Source: Bermanella sp040371755
Lineage (GTDB): Bacteria > Pseudomonadota > Gammaproteobacteria > Pseudomonadales > Oceanobacteraceae
Length of the DNA: 64,000 bases
Assembly: GCF_040371755.1 (NCBI RefSeq)
Contig: NZ_BAABWE010000006.1
Coordinates: forward strand, 1-64,000
Direction: 5' to 3'
Within the stretch, counting starts at the first letter, position 1; each line of letters starts with the position of its first letter. The position numbers and the translations under genes are program-made. The notes under the pieces were generated by a model that ran no database searches, was not told the DNA's origin, and was given only the letters and a program-made list of their open reading frames with translations. Positions 43,174-52,359 of this stretch are shown piece by piece.

Positions 43174-44132
43174 GCAATGATCAAAATAAAAAAGTGGTAC
43201 AAGGTGAGAAAAAACGCGGCGCAGACAAAGTTGCTCGTATACCGATAAAAGTGATTCCCACCGAAACCATGCCACGCAAACCGGATTGGATTCGTGTAAG
43301 GATTCCAGCTACCCCTAAAATCAATGAAGTGAAGCAAAAACTGCGTAAGCACAAGCTACATACTGTTTGTGAAGAAGCATCTTGCCCTAATATTGGTGAA
43401 TGTTTTGGCGGTGGCACGGCAACGTTCATGATTATGGGTGATATTTGCACTCGTCGTTGCCCGTTTTGCGATGTAGGCCATGGTCGACCTAACCCACTTG
43501 ATGAAAACGAACCGAAAGAATTAGCCGCAGCGATTGCCGACATGGGTTTGCGTTATGTGGTTATTACCTCTGTGGATCGAGATGATTTACGTGATGGTGG
43601 GGCACAACATTTTGCCGACTGTATTAGTCATTCAAGAGAATTAAGCCCAAACCTTGAAATTGAAGTATTAGTACCAGATTTTCGTGGGCGCATGGATATA
43701 GCGGTGGATATATTGAAGTTAACCCCACCTGATGTGTTCAACCACAACCTAGAAACCGTACCTTCTTTGTATAAAAAGGTGCGCCCGGGTTCAGATTACC
43801 AATGGTCGCTGGATTTATTAAAGCGCTATAAAGAAGCATGTCCAAATGTTTTGACAAAATCAGGGTTAATGCTGGGAATTGGTGAAACCAAAGAAGAAGT
43901 GATTCAGGTGATGCAGGATATGCGTGATCATGATATCGACATGATAACTCTGGGACAGTATTTACAACCAAGTAAACATCATCTTGCGGTTGAACGTTTT
44001 GTTCATCCTGATGAGTTTCATGAGCTAGGTGAGCTGGCCAAAAAAATGGGCTTTAAGCGAGTGGCAAGTGGCCCAATGGTAAGATCTTCTTATCATGCCG
44101 ATCAGCAAATGAAAGGAGAACCCCTGCTGTAA
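43170..44132 (+). CDS. lipA: Lipoyl synthase
   Basis: Radical-SAM enzyme that inserts two sulfurs into protein-bound octanoate. 320 residues. The auxiliary cluster Cys are in CEEASCPNIGEC near 67-78 and the radical-SAM CxxxCxxC in CTRRCPFC near 93-100; the C-terminal GPMVRSSYHA segment supplies the serine ligand. ATGA overlap with lipB. Completes a lipoate operon. Confidence 0.97.
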   Translation: MSNDQNKKVVQGEKKRGADKVARIPIKVIPTETMPRKPDWIRVRIPATPKINEVKQKLRKHKLHTVCEEASCPNIGECFGGGTATFMIMGDICTRRCPFCDVGHGRPNPLDENEPKELAAAIADMGLRYVVITSVDRDDLRDGGAQHFADCISHSRELSPNLEIEVLVPDFRGRMDIAVDILKLTPPDVFNHNLETVPSLYKKVRPGSDYQWSLDLLKRYKEACPNVLTKSGLMLGIGETKEEVIQVMQDMRDHDIDMITLGQYLQPSKHHLAVERFVHPDEFHELGELAKKMGFKRVASGPMVRSSYHADQQMKGEPLL

Positions 44133-44138
44133 TTTATC

Positions 44139-44167
44139 AAAGGCTGTTTAAAAAACAGCCTTTAAAT
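44139..44167 (+). terminator. Hairpin after lipA
   Basis: AAAGGCTGTTT/AACAGCCTTT with an A-rich loop, 7 nt past the lipA stop. The T-tract is short, so termination may be modest. Confidence 0.65.
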
Positions 44168-44282
44168 AACTTTGTATCGTCAAAGATAATGGAATTTATC
44201 AGGCAGTATGAGACTAAATGTCATATTTGGCCGATAAAATGCCCTTATTTGGCGAGTATTTTAACTTTTAACTGTATTAGTT

Positions 44283-44311
44283 TTGGCCTATTTGGTGAAG
44301 ATGCGTATAAT
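44283..44311 (+). promoter_or_regulatory. Candidate sigma-70 promoter of the histone-like gene
   Basis: TTGGCC (44283-44288), 17-bp spacer, perfect TATAAT (44306-44311); predicted leader about 50 nt. Confidence 0.65.
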
Positions 44312-44368
44312 ACGCGCACTATTAAAGTAGACGCCCTCAAAACTATTTCAGGAGTGAGCAACTGATTC

Positions 44369-45313
44369 ATGGCTAAACCTGGCAAGCGTTCAAAAGTATC
44401 ACAGAAGCGCCCTTCCTATAAGAAAATTCTGAAGCAACAAGAAAACCAACAAGAAAACATTGTCGATCAAATCGCGGCACTGGAAGCGTTGTTGGGTGGT
44501 GGCAATGATACCGAGGAAGTGGTTGAAACTCAAAGCGTTGAGTCTCAAAAGGACCCTGAGGAACAAAAGCGCCTTGAAGAAGAGCGCGCAGCGCGCAAAG
44601 CAGAGCTAGAAGCACTTGAAGCTGAGCGTACAAAAGAGCGTGCAGCTCGTGAAGACGAGCGCCGTAAGCTGCAGCAAGAACTCATTAAGCAACAAGAAGA
44701 GCGTGAAGCTCGATACAAAGAAGAGCAAGAAAAACTTAAGTTGGAACTTCAAGATAAAAAAGAACTTAAGAAACAAATTGCTGAAGGTAAGAAAGAACTT
44801 AAGCGTCTTCAAAACCTTGATCGCATCGGCAAGCTAGATGCGACTCAAAAGAAACGTATGACGGAACTGGCGGAATTTATTAAAAGCGGTGTAAAACCTG
44901 CTGCTGATAAGCCAGTTAAAAAAGAAGCAGAGCCTAAAAAGGCGTCAGCTAAAAAAGCTCCAGTTAAAAAAGCTGCGGCGAAGAAGACAACGGCTAAAAA
45001 AGCCGCTAAAAAAGCAGACGACGAGGTAGCTGAAGAAAAAACCACAGCTAAGAAGTCCACTGCGAAGAAGACAACAGCTAAAAAGTCTACCGCGAAGAAG
45101 ACCACAGCTAAAAAGTCTACTGCAAAGAAGACCACAGCTAAAAAGTCTACCGCAAAGAAGACCACAGCTAAAAAGTCTACGGCGAAGAAGACCACAGCTA
45201 AAAAGTCTACGGCGAAGAAGACGACTACAGCTAAAAAGTCTACTGCAAAGAAGACTACGGCTAAAAAGTCTACTGCAAAGAAGACAACCGCTAAAAAGAG
45301 CGCAGATAAATAG
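44369..45313 (+). CDS. Lysine-rich histone H1-like repeat protein
   Basis: 314-residue, very basic protein. Residues about 20-150 are charged and coiled-coil-like (Glu/Lys/Arg-rich). A Lys/Ala/Pro region follows, then eight full copies plus one partial copy of the decapeptide TTAKKSTAKK up to the C-terminus. AlgP and other bacterial H1-like proteins have similar tails that bind DNA non-specifically. Nucleoid or RNA binding is therefore likely but not shown. AGGAG lies 14 nt before ATG 44369, a long spacing. Copy number of the repeat could vary between strains. Confidence 0.82.
   Translation: MAKPGKRSKVSQKRPSYKKILKQQENQQENIVDQIAALEALLGGGNDTEEVVETQSVESQKDPEEQKRLEEERAARKAELEALEAERTKERAAREDERRKLQQELIKQQEEREARYKEEQEKLKLELQDKKELKKQIAEGKKELKRLQNLDRIGKLDATQKKRMTELAEFIKSGVKPAADKPVKKEAEPKKASAKKAPVKKAAAKKTTAKKAAKKADDEVAEEKTTAKKSTAKKTTAKKSTAKKTTAKKSTAKKTTAKKSTAKKTTAKKSTAKKTTAKKSTAKKTTTAKKSTAKKTTAKKSTAKKTTAKKSADK
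45046..45303 (+). repeat. 30-bp in-frame tandem repeat
   Basis: Eight full 30-bp units plus a partial one encode TTAKKSTAKK. Third-position changes differ between units (for example ACC/ACT/ACG, GCG/GCA), and one extra codon (ACG) is inserted between units six and seven near 45221. Expansion is therefore not very recent except for units five and six, which are identical. Confidence 0.92.
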
Positions 45314-45337
45314 TCTTTATTGTGCATTTTTAGTCAA

Positions 45338-45368
45338 TAAAAAACCCAGCCTTAGCTGGGTTTTTTAT
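45338..45368. terminator. Bidirectional terminator
   Basis: AAAAAACCCAGC/GCTGGGTTTTTT with loop CTTA between the convergent histone-like gene and dsbD. Confidence 0.92.
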
Positions 45369-45384
45369 TGCATGAAGTTTACGT

Positions 45385-47181
45385 TTAGGGATCAAACTGC
45401 TGCAGGTGATTAATGAAATCAGTTTTATTAATCTCGCCAAGAATATTGGCCTCTGTAATTAACTTGCCATCTAGACCATAAAATAGCAGTGCAGGTGGAC
45501 CGAATAAATTATGGCTTTCAAGATAGCTTTTATGGAAGTCATCGAACGTTGTAATATCAAACTTAATACGTACAAAATTTTCTAGGCTTGCTTGTACCTC
45601 AGGGTCTTTAAATAATGTATTGCTCATGATTTTACATTCAATGCACCAGTCAGCATATATATCCAAAAACACAATTTTCTCTTGTTCTTTGGCGTTAAGC
45701 AGAGTTTGTTCTAGTTGAACCTGATCACTAATGGATTGAAAGAATGTATCCGTAGTTTTTTGCACAACTTTATTGGTTTGAGTGTTTTCAGTGCCACTGA
45801 TGGAACTTGGAGCTATGGGTAAACCAAGAGTTAGTTTGAAAATCAAAGCTACGGACAAGCTAAAGCCTAGTAATGCAAAGGCTTTAATTATACGTTGTTT
45901 ATTGCTTGGTGCTGGCTCAAACGCCCCAAGAACAACTGCATAAACTGCAATGAGTAATATCCAGCCTGATGTGTAGAGTGTCTCAGGGATAAAGCGGCCA
46001 AGTAGCCATAAGGCGACGGCAAGCAGTAGCACACCAAAAAAGTATTTCACTGAGTCCATCCATGCACCGGCTTTTGGCATTAAGTGGGCGCCACCTGTAC
46101 CTATGGCTATTAACGGTAAACCCATACCTAAACCTAGTGCAAATAACGCTAGACCTCCTAGTAGAGCGTCACTTGTCGTGCTTATGTAAAGTAACGCGCC
46201 AGCTAAAGGTGCGCTCACACAAGGACTCACTACAATTGCGCTTAACCCGCCCATTAAAAATACACCGATTAAACTGCCACCTTTTTGTTTTTGGTTTAAG
46301 TTGTCTAGCGGTTCTTGAATAAAGCGTGGCAAGCGCAGTTCAAATAAGCCAAACATCGCCAAAGCCAGTACGCCAAATAAAGCAGCAAAAATACTTAATA
46401 CCCAAGGTTGTTGCATGTAGATTTGAATATTAAAGCGCGCACCAAGTGAGCCAACCAAAACCCCTGCTAATGCAAATGTCAGAGCCATGCCCAGTACATA
46501 AACGCTGGATAATACAAGCCCGCGCTTGGCCGATAGCGAGTTTTGCCCAGCAATAATGCTAGAAATAATGGGCATCATAGGCAGTACGCATGGGGTAAAT
46601 GTAAGCCCCATACCTAGAACCAGAAAGGTCAATAAAATAAGTGAAATACCTGCATTTTGTAAAAAGCCTAAAATACCACTGGCCTGAGATAAGTCTTTAT
46701 CGGTTGGTTGGTTAATAGAGGTTTGTGCTGAAAACGGCTCAATATTTAAAGTAGTGGCTTGCGGCGGATAGCAAAGGCCAATCTCTTGGTCGCAGCCTTG
46801 ATAACGCATGGTTAGCTGTTGTGTGTTCTTTGGAAGCTGGGATAAATCAATATCCACAGTGGCACTGTAAAAAAACACAGAGACGTCTCCAAAATTTGGA
46901 TCGCTAATGGTTTGTGCTTTTTCAATAAATTGGAATTGAGAGTAGGGTGATTTATCAGTAAGGGTTAATTTGAATTTATCACGATATAAATAAATATTAT
47001 CAGCCAGTATAAATTCAACGCGTAACATATGGCTGTTTTGAGTTGTACTGAATTGCATAGCCTTATTTGCAGGTAAAGGGCCGGCGGTTTCACTTGAACC
47101 GCCAAACATATTTGCTTGAGAGAGCGGGAGGTGAAGTAAAAAGACAAATACAGTTAATAAAATGCGTTGCAACATGGCCAT
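45385..47181 (-). CDS. dsbD: Thiol:disulfide interchange protein DsbD
   Basis: Carries reducing power from cytoplasmic thioredoxin across the inner membrane to periplasmic DsbC/DsbG and cytochrome c maturation. 598 residues: signal peptide, N-terminal DsbD-alpha domain with the Cys pair in CDQEIGLCYPP, eight-helix membrane domain with paired Cys (FTPCVLP and SPCVSAPL), and a C-terminal thioredoxin domain with active site DWCIECK near residue 510. Start 47181 (MAMLQRIL) is preferred because it places the signal peptide at the N-terminus; upstream in-frame codons add non-homologous sequence. Confidence 0.94.
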   Translation of the reverse strand: MAMLQRILLTVFVFLLHLPLSQANMFGGSSETAGPLPANKAMQFSTTQNSHMLRVEFILADNIYLYRDKFKLTLTDKSPYSQFQFIEKAQTISDPNFGDVSVFFYSATVDIDLSQLPKNTQQLTMRYQGCDQEIGLCYPPQATTLNIEPFSAQTSINQPTDKDLSQASGILGFLQNAGISLILLTFLVLGMGLTFTPCVLPMMPIISSIIAGQNSLSAKRGLVLSSVYVLGMALTFALAGVLVGSLGARFNIQIYMQQPWVLSIFAALFGVLALAMFGLFELRLPRFIQEPLDNLNQKQKGGSLIGVFLMGGLSAIVVSPCVSAPLAGALLYISTTSDALLGGLALFALGLGMGLPLIAIGTGGAHLMPKAGAWMDSVKYFFGVLLLAVALWLLGRFIPETLYTSGWILLIAVYAVVLGAFEPAPSNKQRIIKAFALLGFSLSVALIFKLTLGLPIAPSSISGTENTQTNKVVQKTTDTFFQSISDQVQLEQTLLNAKEQEKIVFLDIYADWCIECKIMSNTLFKDPEVQASLENFVRIKFDITTFDDFHKSYLESHNLFGPPALLFYGLDGKLITEANILGEINKTDFINHLQQFDP

Positions 47182-47263
47182 AATCCAATATTTTTTATAC
47201 AGACCATGATGATACAAAATAGTGCCATTGCCCAGTGACAATGGCTGCTAAAGCTTGAGTTTG

Positions 47264-48232
47264 TTAACTGTTACGCGAAAGGGCCATTTCAGCTAATGCG
47301 CTTAGCGCTTGTTTTGCTGGGGAGTCTGCTAGGCAGGTAATGGCTGCTTGAGCAGCATTCACATGTTCTCGAGCTTTTTGATTGGTGTAGTCAATCGCGC
47401 CACAGTTTTGCACGATTTCTATAATTTGGCTTAAATTTTCGGTGCCACCTTTGCGAATAGCTTGGCGAATAAGCTGTGCTTGCTCTTGGGTGCCGTTCGT
47501 CATTGTGTAAATAAGTGGTAGTGTTGGTTTACCTTCAGCTAGGTCATCGCCTACATTTTTACCTAATTCATCGGCATTGCCTATGTAATCCAGAATGTCG
47601 TCCACTAATTGGAAAGCCATGCCTGTGTGATGACCATATAGACGTAAAGCCTCTTCTTGCTCTGGTGTGGCTGATGCTAAAACCGCCCCAGTATGTGAGC
47701 TGGCTTCAAAGAGTTGGGCTGTTTTTGCTTGAATCACCTGCATATACTGGTCTTCGCTGACATTGGGGTTTTTCACGTTCATCAGCTGCATAACCTCACC
47801 CTCGGCGATGACACGGGTAGACTTTGATAGAATATCCATGATTTTCATGTCGCCCAATTGCACCATCATCTCGAAAGAGCGGCTGTATAGAAAGTCACCT
47901 ACTAATACGCTAGGTGCATTGCCCCATTTTGCGTTGGCCGTGGCTTTGCCGCGGCGCAGGTCAGAAGTATCAACCACATCATCATGCAATAGGGTGGCAG
48001 TGTGGAGAAACTCGATAATGGCAGCGAGTAATGCATGCTGGTTGTCGTCGTAAGCAAGTGACTTACTGGCAAGTAATACCAGCAATGGGCGCATGCGCTT
48101 ACCACCGCTTTCGATGATATGCTGGCCGATTTTTTCAACTAAGGGCACATTGCTGTTAAGTTGCTCCATAATCAGCTGGTTTACTTGCTGAAAATCCTGC
48201 TCTACAACCTGATATATGTCTTTAACTAGCAT
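47264..48232 (-). CDS. ispB: Octaprenyl diphosphate synthase
   Basis: Builds the polyprenyl side chain of ubiquinone from FPP and IPP. 322 residues of trans-prenyltransferase fold. The aspartate-rich motifs are LLHDDVVD near 81-88 and LVDDILDY near 208-215; GGKRMRP near 43-49 binds IPP. Divergent from the rplU operon, the arrangement typical of gammaproteobacteria. Confidence 0.95.
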   Translation of the reverse strand: MLVKDIYQVVEQDFQQVNQLIMEQLNSNVPLVEKIGQHIIESGGKRMRPLLVLLASKSLAYDDNQHALLAAIIEFLHTATLLHDDVVDTSDLRRGKATANAKWGNAPSVLVGDFLYSRSFEMMVQLGDMKIMDILSKSTRVIAEGEVMQLMNVKNPNVSEDQYMQVIQAKTAQLFEASSHTGAVLASATPEQEEALRLYGHHTGMAFQLVDDILDYIGNADELGKNVGDDLAEGKPTLPLIYTMTNGTQEQAQLIRQAIRKGGTENLSQIIEIVQNCGAIDYTNQKAREHVNAAQAAITCLADSPAKQALSALAEMALSRNS

Positions 48233-48566
48233 CGAATAATCACTTTCCTCAAGGAGGTGGCTATCCTAATGAGAGTGGCTCTCATAGGCAAGGAAAGTGG
48301 GTTAAAATAGGCGCAAATTATGGCTATTACCATGATGCTTAGGGAAATCGGAAGGGTCTAGCTTTGTCTTTGCTTATTTTTTCGCTTTGCTATATAATCC
48401 GCGGCCGACTTGTTGTGCATAAACTGCACATGGTCCGCTCCCTACCATAGAGCTTCTCATATGAGGTTCATAGAAGTAGGCGCCAAAGCAACTGGCAACC
48501 AAGTAGCAACCCAAAAACAAGTGTTTTTATCATGGCTTAGGCCATTTTAGCTCTTTGGAGAGAAAC
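48233..48566. promoter_or_regulatory. Divergent ispB-rplU regulatory region and rplU leader
   Basis: No gene. A perfect hairpin ATGAGAG/CTCTCAT lies at about 48269-48285. A sigma-70 promoter for rplU is TTGCTT (48370-48375), 17 bp, TATAAT (48393-48398). The leader of about 160 nt contains TGTGCA/TGCACA (about 48416-48432) and ATGGC/GCCAT followed by four T (about 48532-48549), just before the rplU ribosome binding site. It could serve attenuation or ribosomal-protein feedback; no known motif was recognised. Confidence 0.6.
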
Positions 48567-48878
48567 ATGTACGCAGTTATCGTAACTGGCGGTAAGCAAT
48601 ACCGTGTTGAAGAGGGTCAAACCCTTAAAGTTGAAAAAATTGAAACCGCTACTGGTGAGTCAATTCAACTTGATAAAGTTTTATTAGTTGGCAACGGCGA
48701 CGACGTTAAAATCGGTCAGCCAGTTGTTGATGGTGCTAAAGTGACTGCAGAAATTGTAGCTCATGGTCGTCACAAAAAAGTGAAAATCATCAAGTTCCGT
48801 CGTCGTAAGCACTCTATGAAGCAAATGGGCCACCGTCAGTGGTTCACTGAACTGAAAATTACTGGCATTTCTGCTTAA
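48567..48878 (+). CDS. rplU: 50S ribosomal protein L21
   Basis: Primary 23S rRNA-binding protein of the large subunit. 103 residues, the E. coli length. MYAVIVTGGKQYRVEEGQ at the start and KIIKFRRRKHSMKQMGHRQ near the end are diagnostic. ATG 48567 has GGAG at good spacing; an in-frame codon four positions earlier overlaps that site. Confidence 0.98.
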   Translation: MYAVIVTGGKQYRVEEGQTLKVEKIETATGESIQLDKVLLVGNGDDVKIGQPVVDGAKVTAEIVAHGRHKKVKIIKFRRRKHSMKQMGHRQWFTELKITGISA

Positions 48879-48985
48879 TTTTCAAAGAATTGAACGGCTT
48901 TTACTCTGATAGAGTCAAAGCAAACACTAATTAAAAGCTCGATATATTGTTGGTGACGGTGATATATCAGTGAAGGAGAAAAGGC

Positions 48986-49249
48986 ATGGCTCACAAGAAA
49001 GCCGGTGGTTCTACCCGTAACGGTCGTGATTCCCAGAGTAAACGTTTAGGTGTTAAAGCCTTTGGTGGACAGTTTGTTAAAGCTGGTTCTATCATCGTTC
49101 GTCAGCGCGGTACTAAAGTACACGCAGGTGACAACGTAGGTCTTGGTAAAGATCATACTCTTTTTGCGAAAGCAGATGGTTTCGTAAAATTTGAGAAAAA
49201 AGGTCGCATTTTCCGTAAGCAAGTAAGCATTCTTACAGAAGCTAACTAA
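48986..49249 (+). CDS. rpmA: 50S ribosomal protein L27
   Basis: 87-residue ribosomal protein whose N-terminal tail reaches the peptidyl transferase centre. The AHKKAGGSTRNGRDS start and GSIIVRQRGTKVHAG near 32-46 are diagnostic. GGAG precedes ATG 48986. Follows rplU in the standard operon order. Confidence 0.98.
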   Translation: MAHKKAGGSTRNGRDSQSKRLGVKAFGGQFVKAGSIIVRQRGTKVHAGDNVGLGKDHTLFAKADGFVKFEKKGRIFRKQVSILTEAN

Positions 49250-49290
49250 TACGGCCTTTATTAGCTGGTTTGCAAGTACGCTTGCTGCCA

Positions 49291-49330
49291 GTCAAAAAGC
49301 TCTGTTGCTTAGGCGCAGGGCTTTTTTTAA
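49291..49330 (+). terminator. Terminator after rpmA
   Basis: Imperfect stem AAAAGCTCTG/CAGGGCTTTT followed by a T-run, about 45 nt past rpmA and about 100 nt before obgE. Probably partial, setting high rplU-rpmA over obgE output. Confidence 0.72.
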
Positions 49331-49431
49331 TTGCGTTACGGCAATTTACTGGCAAAGCCCAAGTCAGTGATCATCCAGTATGAGAAATAAGTGGGCTAAA
49401 ATTAGAAGTATGGGTTGCCCAGGGGAATAAA

Positions 49432-50652
49432 ATGAAATTCGTTGATGAAGCGTCTATCAGTGTTGAAGCAGGTAATGGCGGCAATGGTTGCTTAAGCTTT
49501 CGTCGTGAAAAATATATCCCTAAAGGCGGCCCTGACGGCGGAGACGGTGGTCATGGTGGCAGTGTTTTTTTAATTGCCGAAGAGGCGGTAAATACCTTGG
49601 TAGATTACCGCTACGTTCGCCGCTATAAAGCAGAAAATGGCGAGGGCGGCATGGGCCGTGAAATGAGCGGTAAGCAAGGTGAAGACACCTACCTTAAAGT
49701 TCCGATTGGAACCACGGTTATTGATGAAGACACATTGGAGATTCTAGGTGACTTAACCGAAGAGGGCGCCACGCTAAAAGTTGCGGAAGGTGGTCAGCGT
49801 GGGTTAGGGAATATTCATTTTAAAAGCTCAGTGAATCGTGCCCCTCGTCAAACTACGAAAGGCACGCCAGGTGAAAGCCGTAACTTAAAACTTGAGATGA
49901 AAGTACTGGCAGACGTAGGCTTATTAGGTTTGCCTAATGCTGGTAAGTCTACCTTTATCCGCGCCGTTTCAGCGGCTAAACCAAAAGTAGCCGATTACCC
50001 ATTTACCACAATGGTGCCTAACTTAGGTGTGGTTAGTGTGGCCAAGCATAAAAGCTTTGTTGTCGCGGATATCCCTGGGTTGATCGAAGGTGCCTCTGAG
50101 GGTGCAGGCCTTGGTATTCGTTTTTTAAAACACTTAGTGCGTACTCGTATTTTATTGCACCTTGTAGATATGAATCCTTATGATGGTTCTACCCCGGCTG
50201 AAAATGCCAAAGTAATTGTTAATGAATTAGAAAAGTTTTCACCAGAGCTTGTTAACCGTGAGCGCTGGTTATTACTGAATAAACTAGACTTGGTTCCAGA
50301 AGATGAACGCCAGCAGCGCTGCCAAGATGTTATCGAGGCGCTAGATTGGAAAGGTCCTGTTTATCAAATAAGCGCAATAAGCAAAGAAGGTACCCAGCAA
50401 ATTTGTTTTGATATCATGAGTTTCTTAGATACTCGTGCAGAAGCCACTATAGAAAACCCTGAACTAATTGAACAAGAAGAGGCGCACCGTAAGCTTGTTG
50501 AAGATGAAGCTCGAAGCAGGATGGAAGAGCTTTCCGAGCGTCGTAATGAACATCGTGCAGCGCGTAAAGCGGCTAAGTTAGCAGCTAAAGAAGTAGATGA
50601 TGAAGATGACGATGACGGCGAAGGGCCTGAGTTTATTTATACATATGAATAA
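49432..50652 (+). CDS. obgE: GTPase ObgE/CgtA
   Basis: Essential ribosome-associated GTPase involved in 50S assembly and stress response. 406 residues: glycine-rich Obg domain (about 1-158) with GGPDGGDGGHGG, G domain with P-loop GLPNAGKST near 166-174, DIPGLIEGA near 212-220 and NKLD near 282-285. An acidic C-terminal tail (DDEDDDDGEG) follows. Only 49430-49435 region shows a modest GGGGAA ribosome site before ATG 49432. Confidence 0.97.
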   Translation: MKFVDEASISVEAGNGGNGCLSFRREKYIPKGGPDGGDGGHGGSVFLIAEEAVNTLVDYRYVRRYKAENGEGGMGREMSGKQGEDTYLKVPIGTTVIDEDTLEILGDLTEEGATLKVAEGGQRGLGNIHFKSSVNRAPRQTTKGTPGESRNLKLEMKVLADVGLLGLPNAGKSTFIRAVSAAKPKVADYPFTTMVPNLGVVSVAKHKSFVVADIPGLIEGASEGAGLGIRFLKHLVRTRILLHLVDMNPYDGSTPAENAKVIVNELEKFSPELVNRERWLLLNKLDLVPEDERQQRCQDVIEALDWKGPVYQISAISKEGTQQICFDIMSFLDTRAEATIENPELIEQEEAHRKLVEDEARSRMEELSERRNEHRAARKAAKLAAKEVDDEDDDDGEGPEFIYTYE

Positions 50653-50798
50653 ATACTAAAAAAACTACGTAAGTGCGGCGAATGAAAGTTCTCGCACTTT
50701 CATTGCTCTAGAGAAGCATCAGCAGGCAATAAATCGATTCATCGCTTATTCGTAATCTATTAAGATTAATTAATTCCAAAACAGAACAAACTAATCAC

Positions 50799-51917
50799 AT
50801 GTCCAGACAAGCCCTAACCAATGCTAAGAGAATCGTCATTAAGATCGGTAGCGCATTATTAACTAATGACGGTGCAGGTTTAGATAAGCATGGTATCGCA
50901 AATTGGGTGGATCAAATTGCCGCGTTGAAACAACAAGGCTTAGAAGTAATACTGGTTTCGTCTGGTTCAGTGGCAGAAGGCATGACTCGTTTAGGTTGGG
51001 GAAAGCGTCCAAATGCTTTACATGAGTTACAAGCAGCTGCCGCCGTTGGTCAAATGGGGCTTGTTCAGTGCTATGAAGCCAATTTTTCACGTCACGAATA
51101 TTTAACAGCCCAAGTGTTGCTCACTCATGCTGATTTAAGTAATCGCGCGCGCTATTTGAATGCACGTTCCACACTTCGCACATTATTGGATCTTGGTGTT
51201 GTCCCTATTATTAATGAAAACGATACCGTTATAACCGATGAAATACGCTTTGGGGATAACGATACATTAGGGGCATTGGTTGCAAACCTAGTGGAAGCGG
51301 ACGCATTAGTCATTTTAACAGACCAAGATGGATTATTTACTGCTGACCCAAGGCAAGACAAAAATGCCAAGCTAATCGAAAGTGCTCGTGCTGAAGACCC
51401 AGTGATTCAAACTATGGCTGGTGATGGCGGAGCGCTTGGTCGCGGAGGAATGATAACCAAAGTACGTGCAGGACGATTAGCTGCACGAAGCGGTGCTTGC
51501 TCAGTTATTGTTGGTGGGCGTATCGAAAATGTATTAACTCGTTTGTTTGATGGTGAAATACTTGGCACTTTATTGATTAGCGATCAAGCGCCTATGGCTG
51601 CACGTAAGCAGTGGATTGCAGGGCATTTACAAACACGTGGCGAAGTAATCATTGATGACGGGGCTATTAATGCATTAACTCAAGGTGGAAAGAGCTTGTT
51701 ACCGGTGGGTGTCGTTGCCGTAAACGGAAGCTTTGGTCGTGGAGAGGTAGTAGCCTTGGTAAATCAAAAAGGTGAGACTGTCGCAAAAGGTCTTATTAAT
51801 TACACGTCTCAAGAGGCACAAAAGATTTTGAAAAAAGACAGTAAGGAGATTACCAATATTCTTGGTTATATGGACGCCCCTGAATTGGTGCATCGGGATA
51901 ATTTAGTATTAGTTTGA
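50799..51917 (+). CDS. proB: Glutamate 5-kinase
   Basis: First step of proline synthesis, phosphorylation of glutamate; target of proline feedback. 372 residues: amino-acid kinase domain (about 1-260) with VIKIGSALLTND near 12-23, GDNDTLGALVA near 150-160 and LTDQDGLF near 172-179, then a PUA domain (about 280-365). The obgE-proB order is the one found in pseudomonads; proA lies 16 kb away. Confidence 0.96.
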   Translation: MSRQALTNAKRIVIKIGSALLTNDGAGLDKHGIANWVDQIAALKQQGLEVILVSSGSVAEGMTRLGWGKRPNALHELQAAAAVGQMGLVQCYEANFSRHEYLTAQVLLTHADLSNRARYLNARSTLRTLLDLGVVPIINENDTVITDEIRFGDNDTLGALVANLVEADALVILTDQDGLFTADPRQDKNAKLIESARAEDPVIQTMAGDGGALGRGGMITKVRAGRLAARSGACSVIVGGRIENVLTRLFDGEILGTLLISDQAPMAARKQWIAGHLQTRGEVIIDDGAINALTQGGKSLLPVGVVAVNGSFGRGEVVALVNQKGETVAKGLINYTSQEAQKILKKDSKEITNILGYMDAPELVHRDNLVLV

Positions 51918-51940
51918 ATCGGCCATTCTATTCAAATAAC

Positions 51941-51969
51941 AAAAAAAAGCAGCTTAGGCTGTTTTTTTA
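51941..51969 (+). terminator. proB terminator
   Basis: A8 GCAGC TTAG GCTGT T7: short stem with flanking A- and T-runs 23 nt past proB. Marks the border between core genes and the polysaccharide locus. Confidence 0.82.
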
Positions 51970-52212
51970 TGTTTTTTTTTGACTAAGTGGTTCAGATAAG
52001 TGCTTTAAAATTGATTTTTGTTCTTTTATTTAAAAAGAGTAATTAATCGATTAGTGCACAAATAAGGTGCGAGGCCATTGGTTTCGGATTGTTAAGGGGC
52101 AGAAAAATTAAATATAAGTGTTTTTTTGTACAGCCCTGTAGGCGATGACTTACATTGTTATAGGGATATTAATTATTATTCTAATTCTGTTGTTATTTTG
52201 TTCGATTTTAAT
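51970..52212. other. AT-rich gene-free spacer before the polysaccharide locus
   Basis: No gene and no clear RfaH ops/JUMPstart element is seen. The stretch is strongly AT-rich and may hold regulator sites that I cannot identify. Confidence 0.4.
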
Positions 52213-52240
52213 TTGAAGTGTAATCTTTTGAAACTATAAT
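52213..52240 (+). promoter_or_regulatory. Sigma-70 promoter of the capsule export operon
   Basis: TTGAAG (52213-52218), 16-bp spacer, perfect TATAAT (52235-52240). Predicted transcription start near 52247, leader about 110 nt to the GTG at 52360. Confidence 0.72.
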
Positions 52241-52359
52241 GGCCCTTCATTTTACTTATGTCTCATCTTACTGAATCTGCATGATTGTATGTTTTTTGAT
52301 CATAGGCTCTTATAACAAGCATTTATTGTTTTTGTATGAAAAACAATCAGGGGAGTATC

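Noticed and set aside
45046..45303. Regular 30-bp repeats as a possible CRISPR array
   Set aside because: Units are contiguous without spacers and are in frame with a coding sequence.
44845..45327. Long minus-strand frame opposite the lysine-rich tail
   Set aside because: It is the antisense shadow of the 30-bp repeats; its hydrophobic repeat sequence simply mirrors AAG/GCT codons.
52080..52180. RfaH ops/JUMPstart element before the capsule operon
   Set aside because: The closest text (TGTAGGCGATGAC) does not match GGCGGTAG, and the wider JUMPstart sequence is absent.
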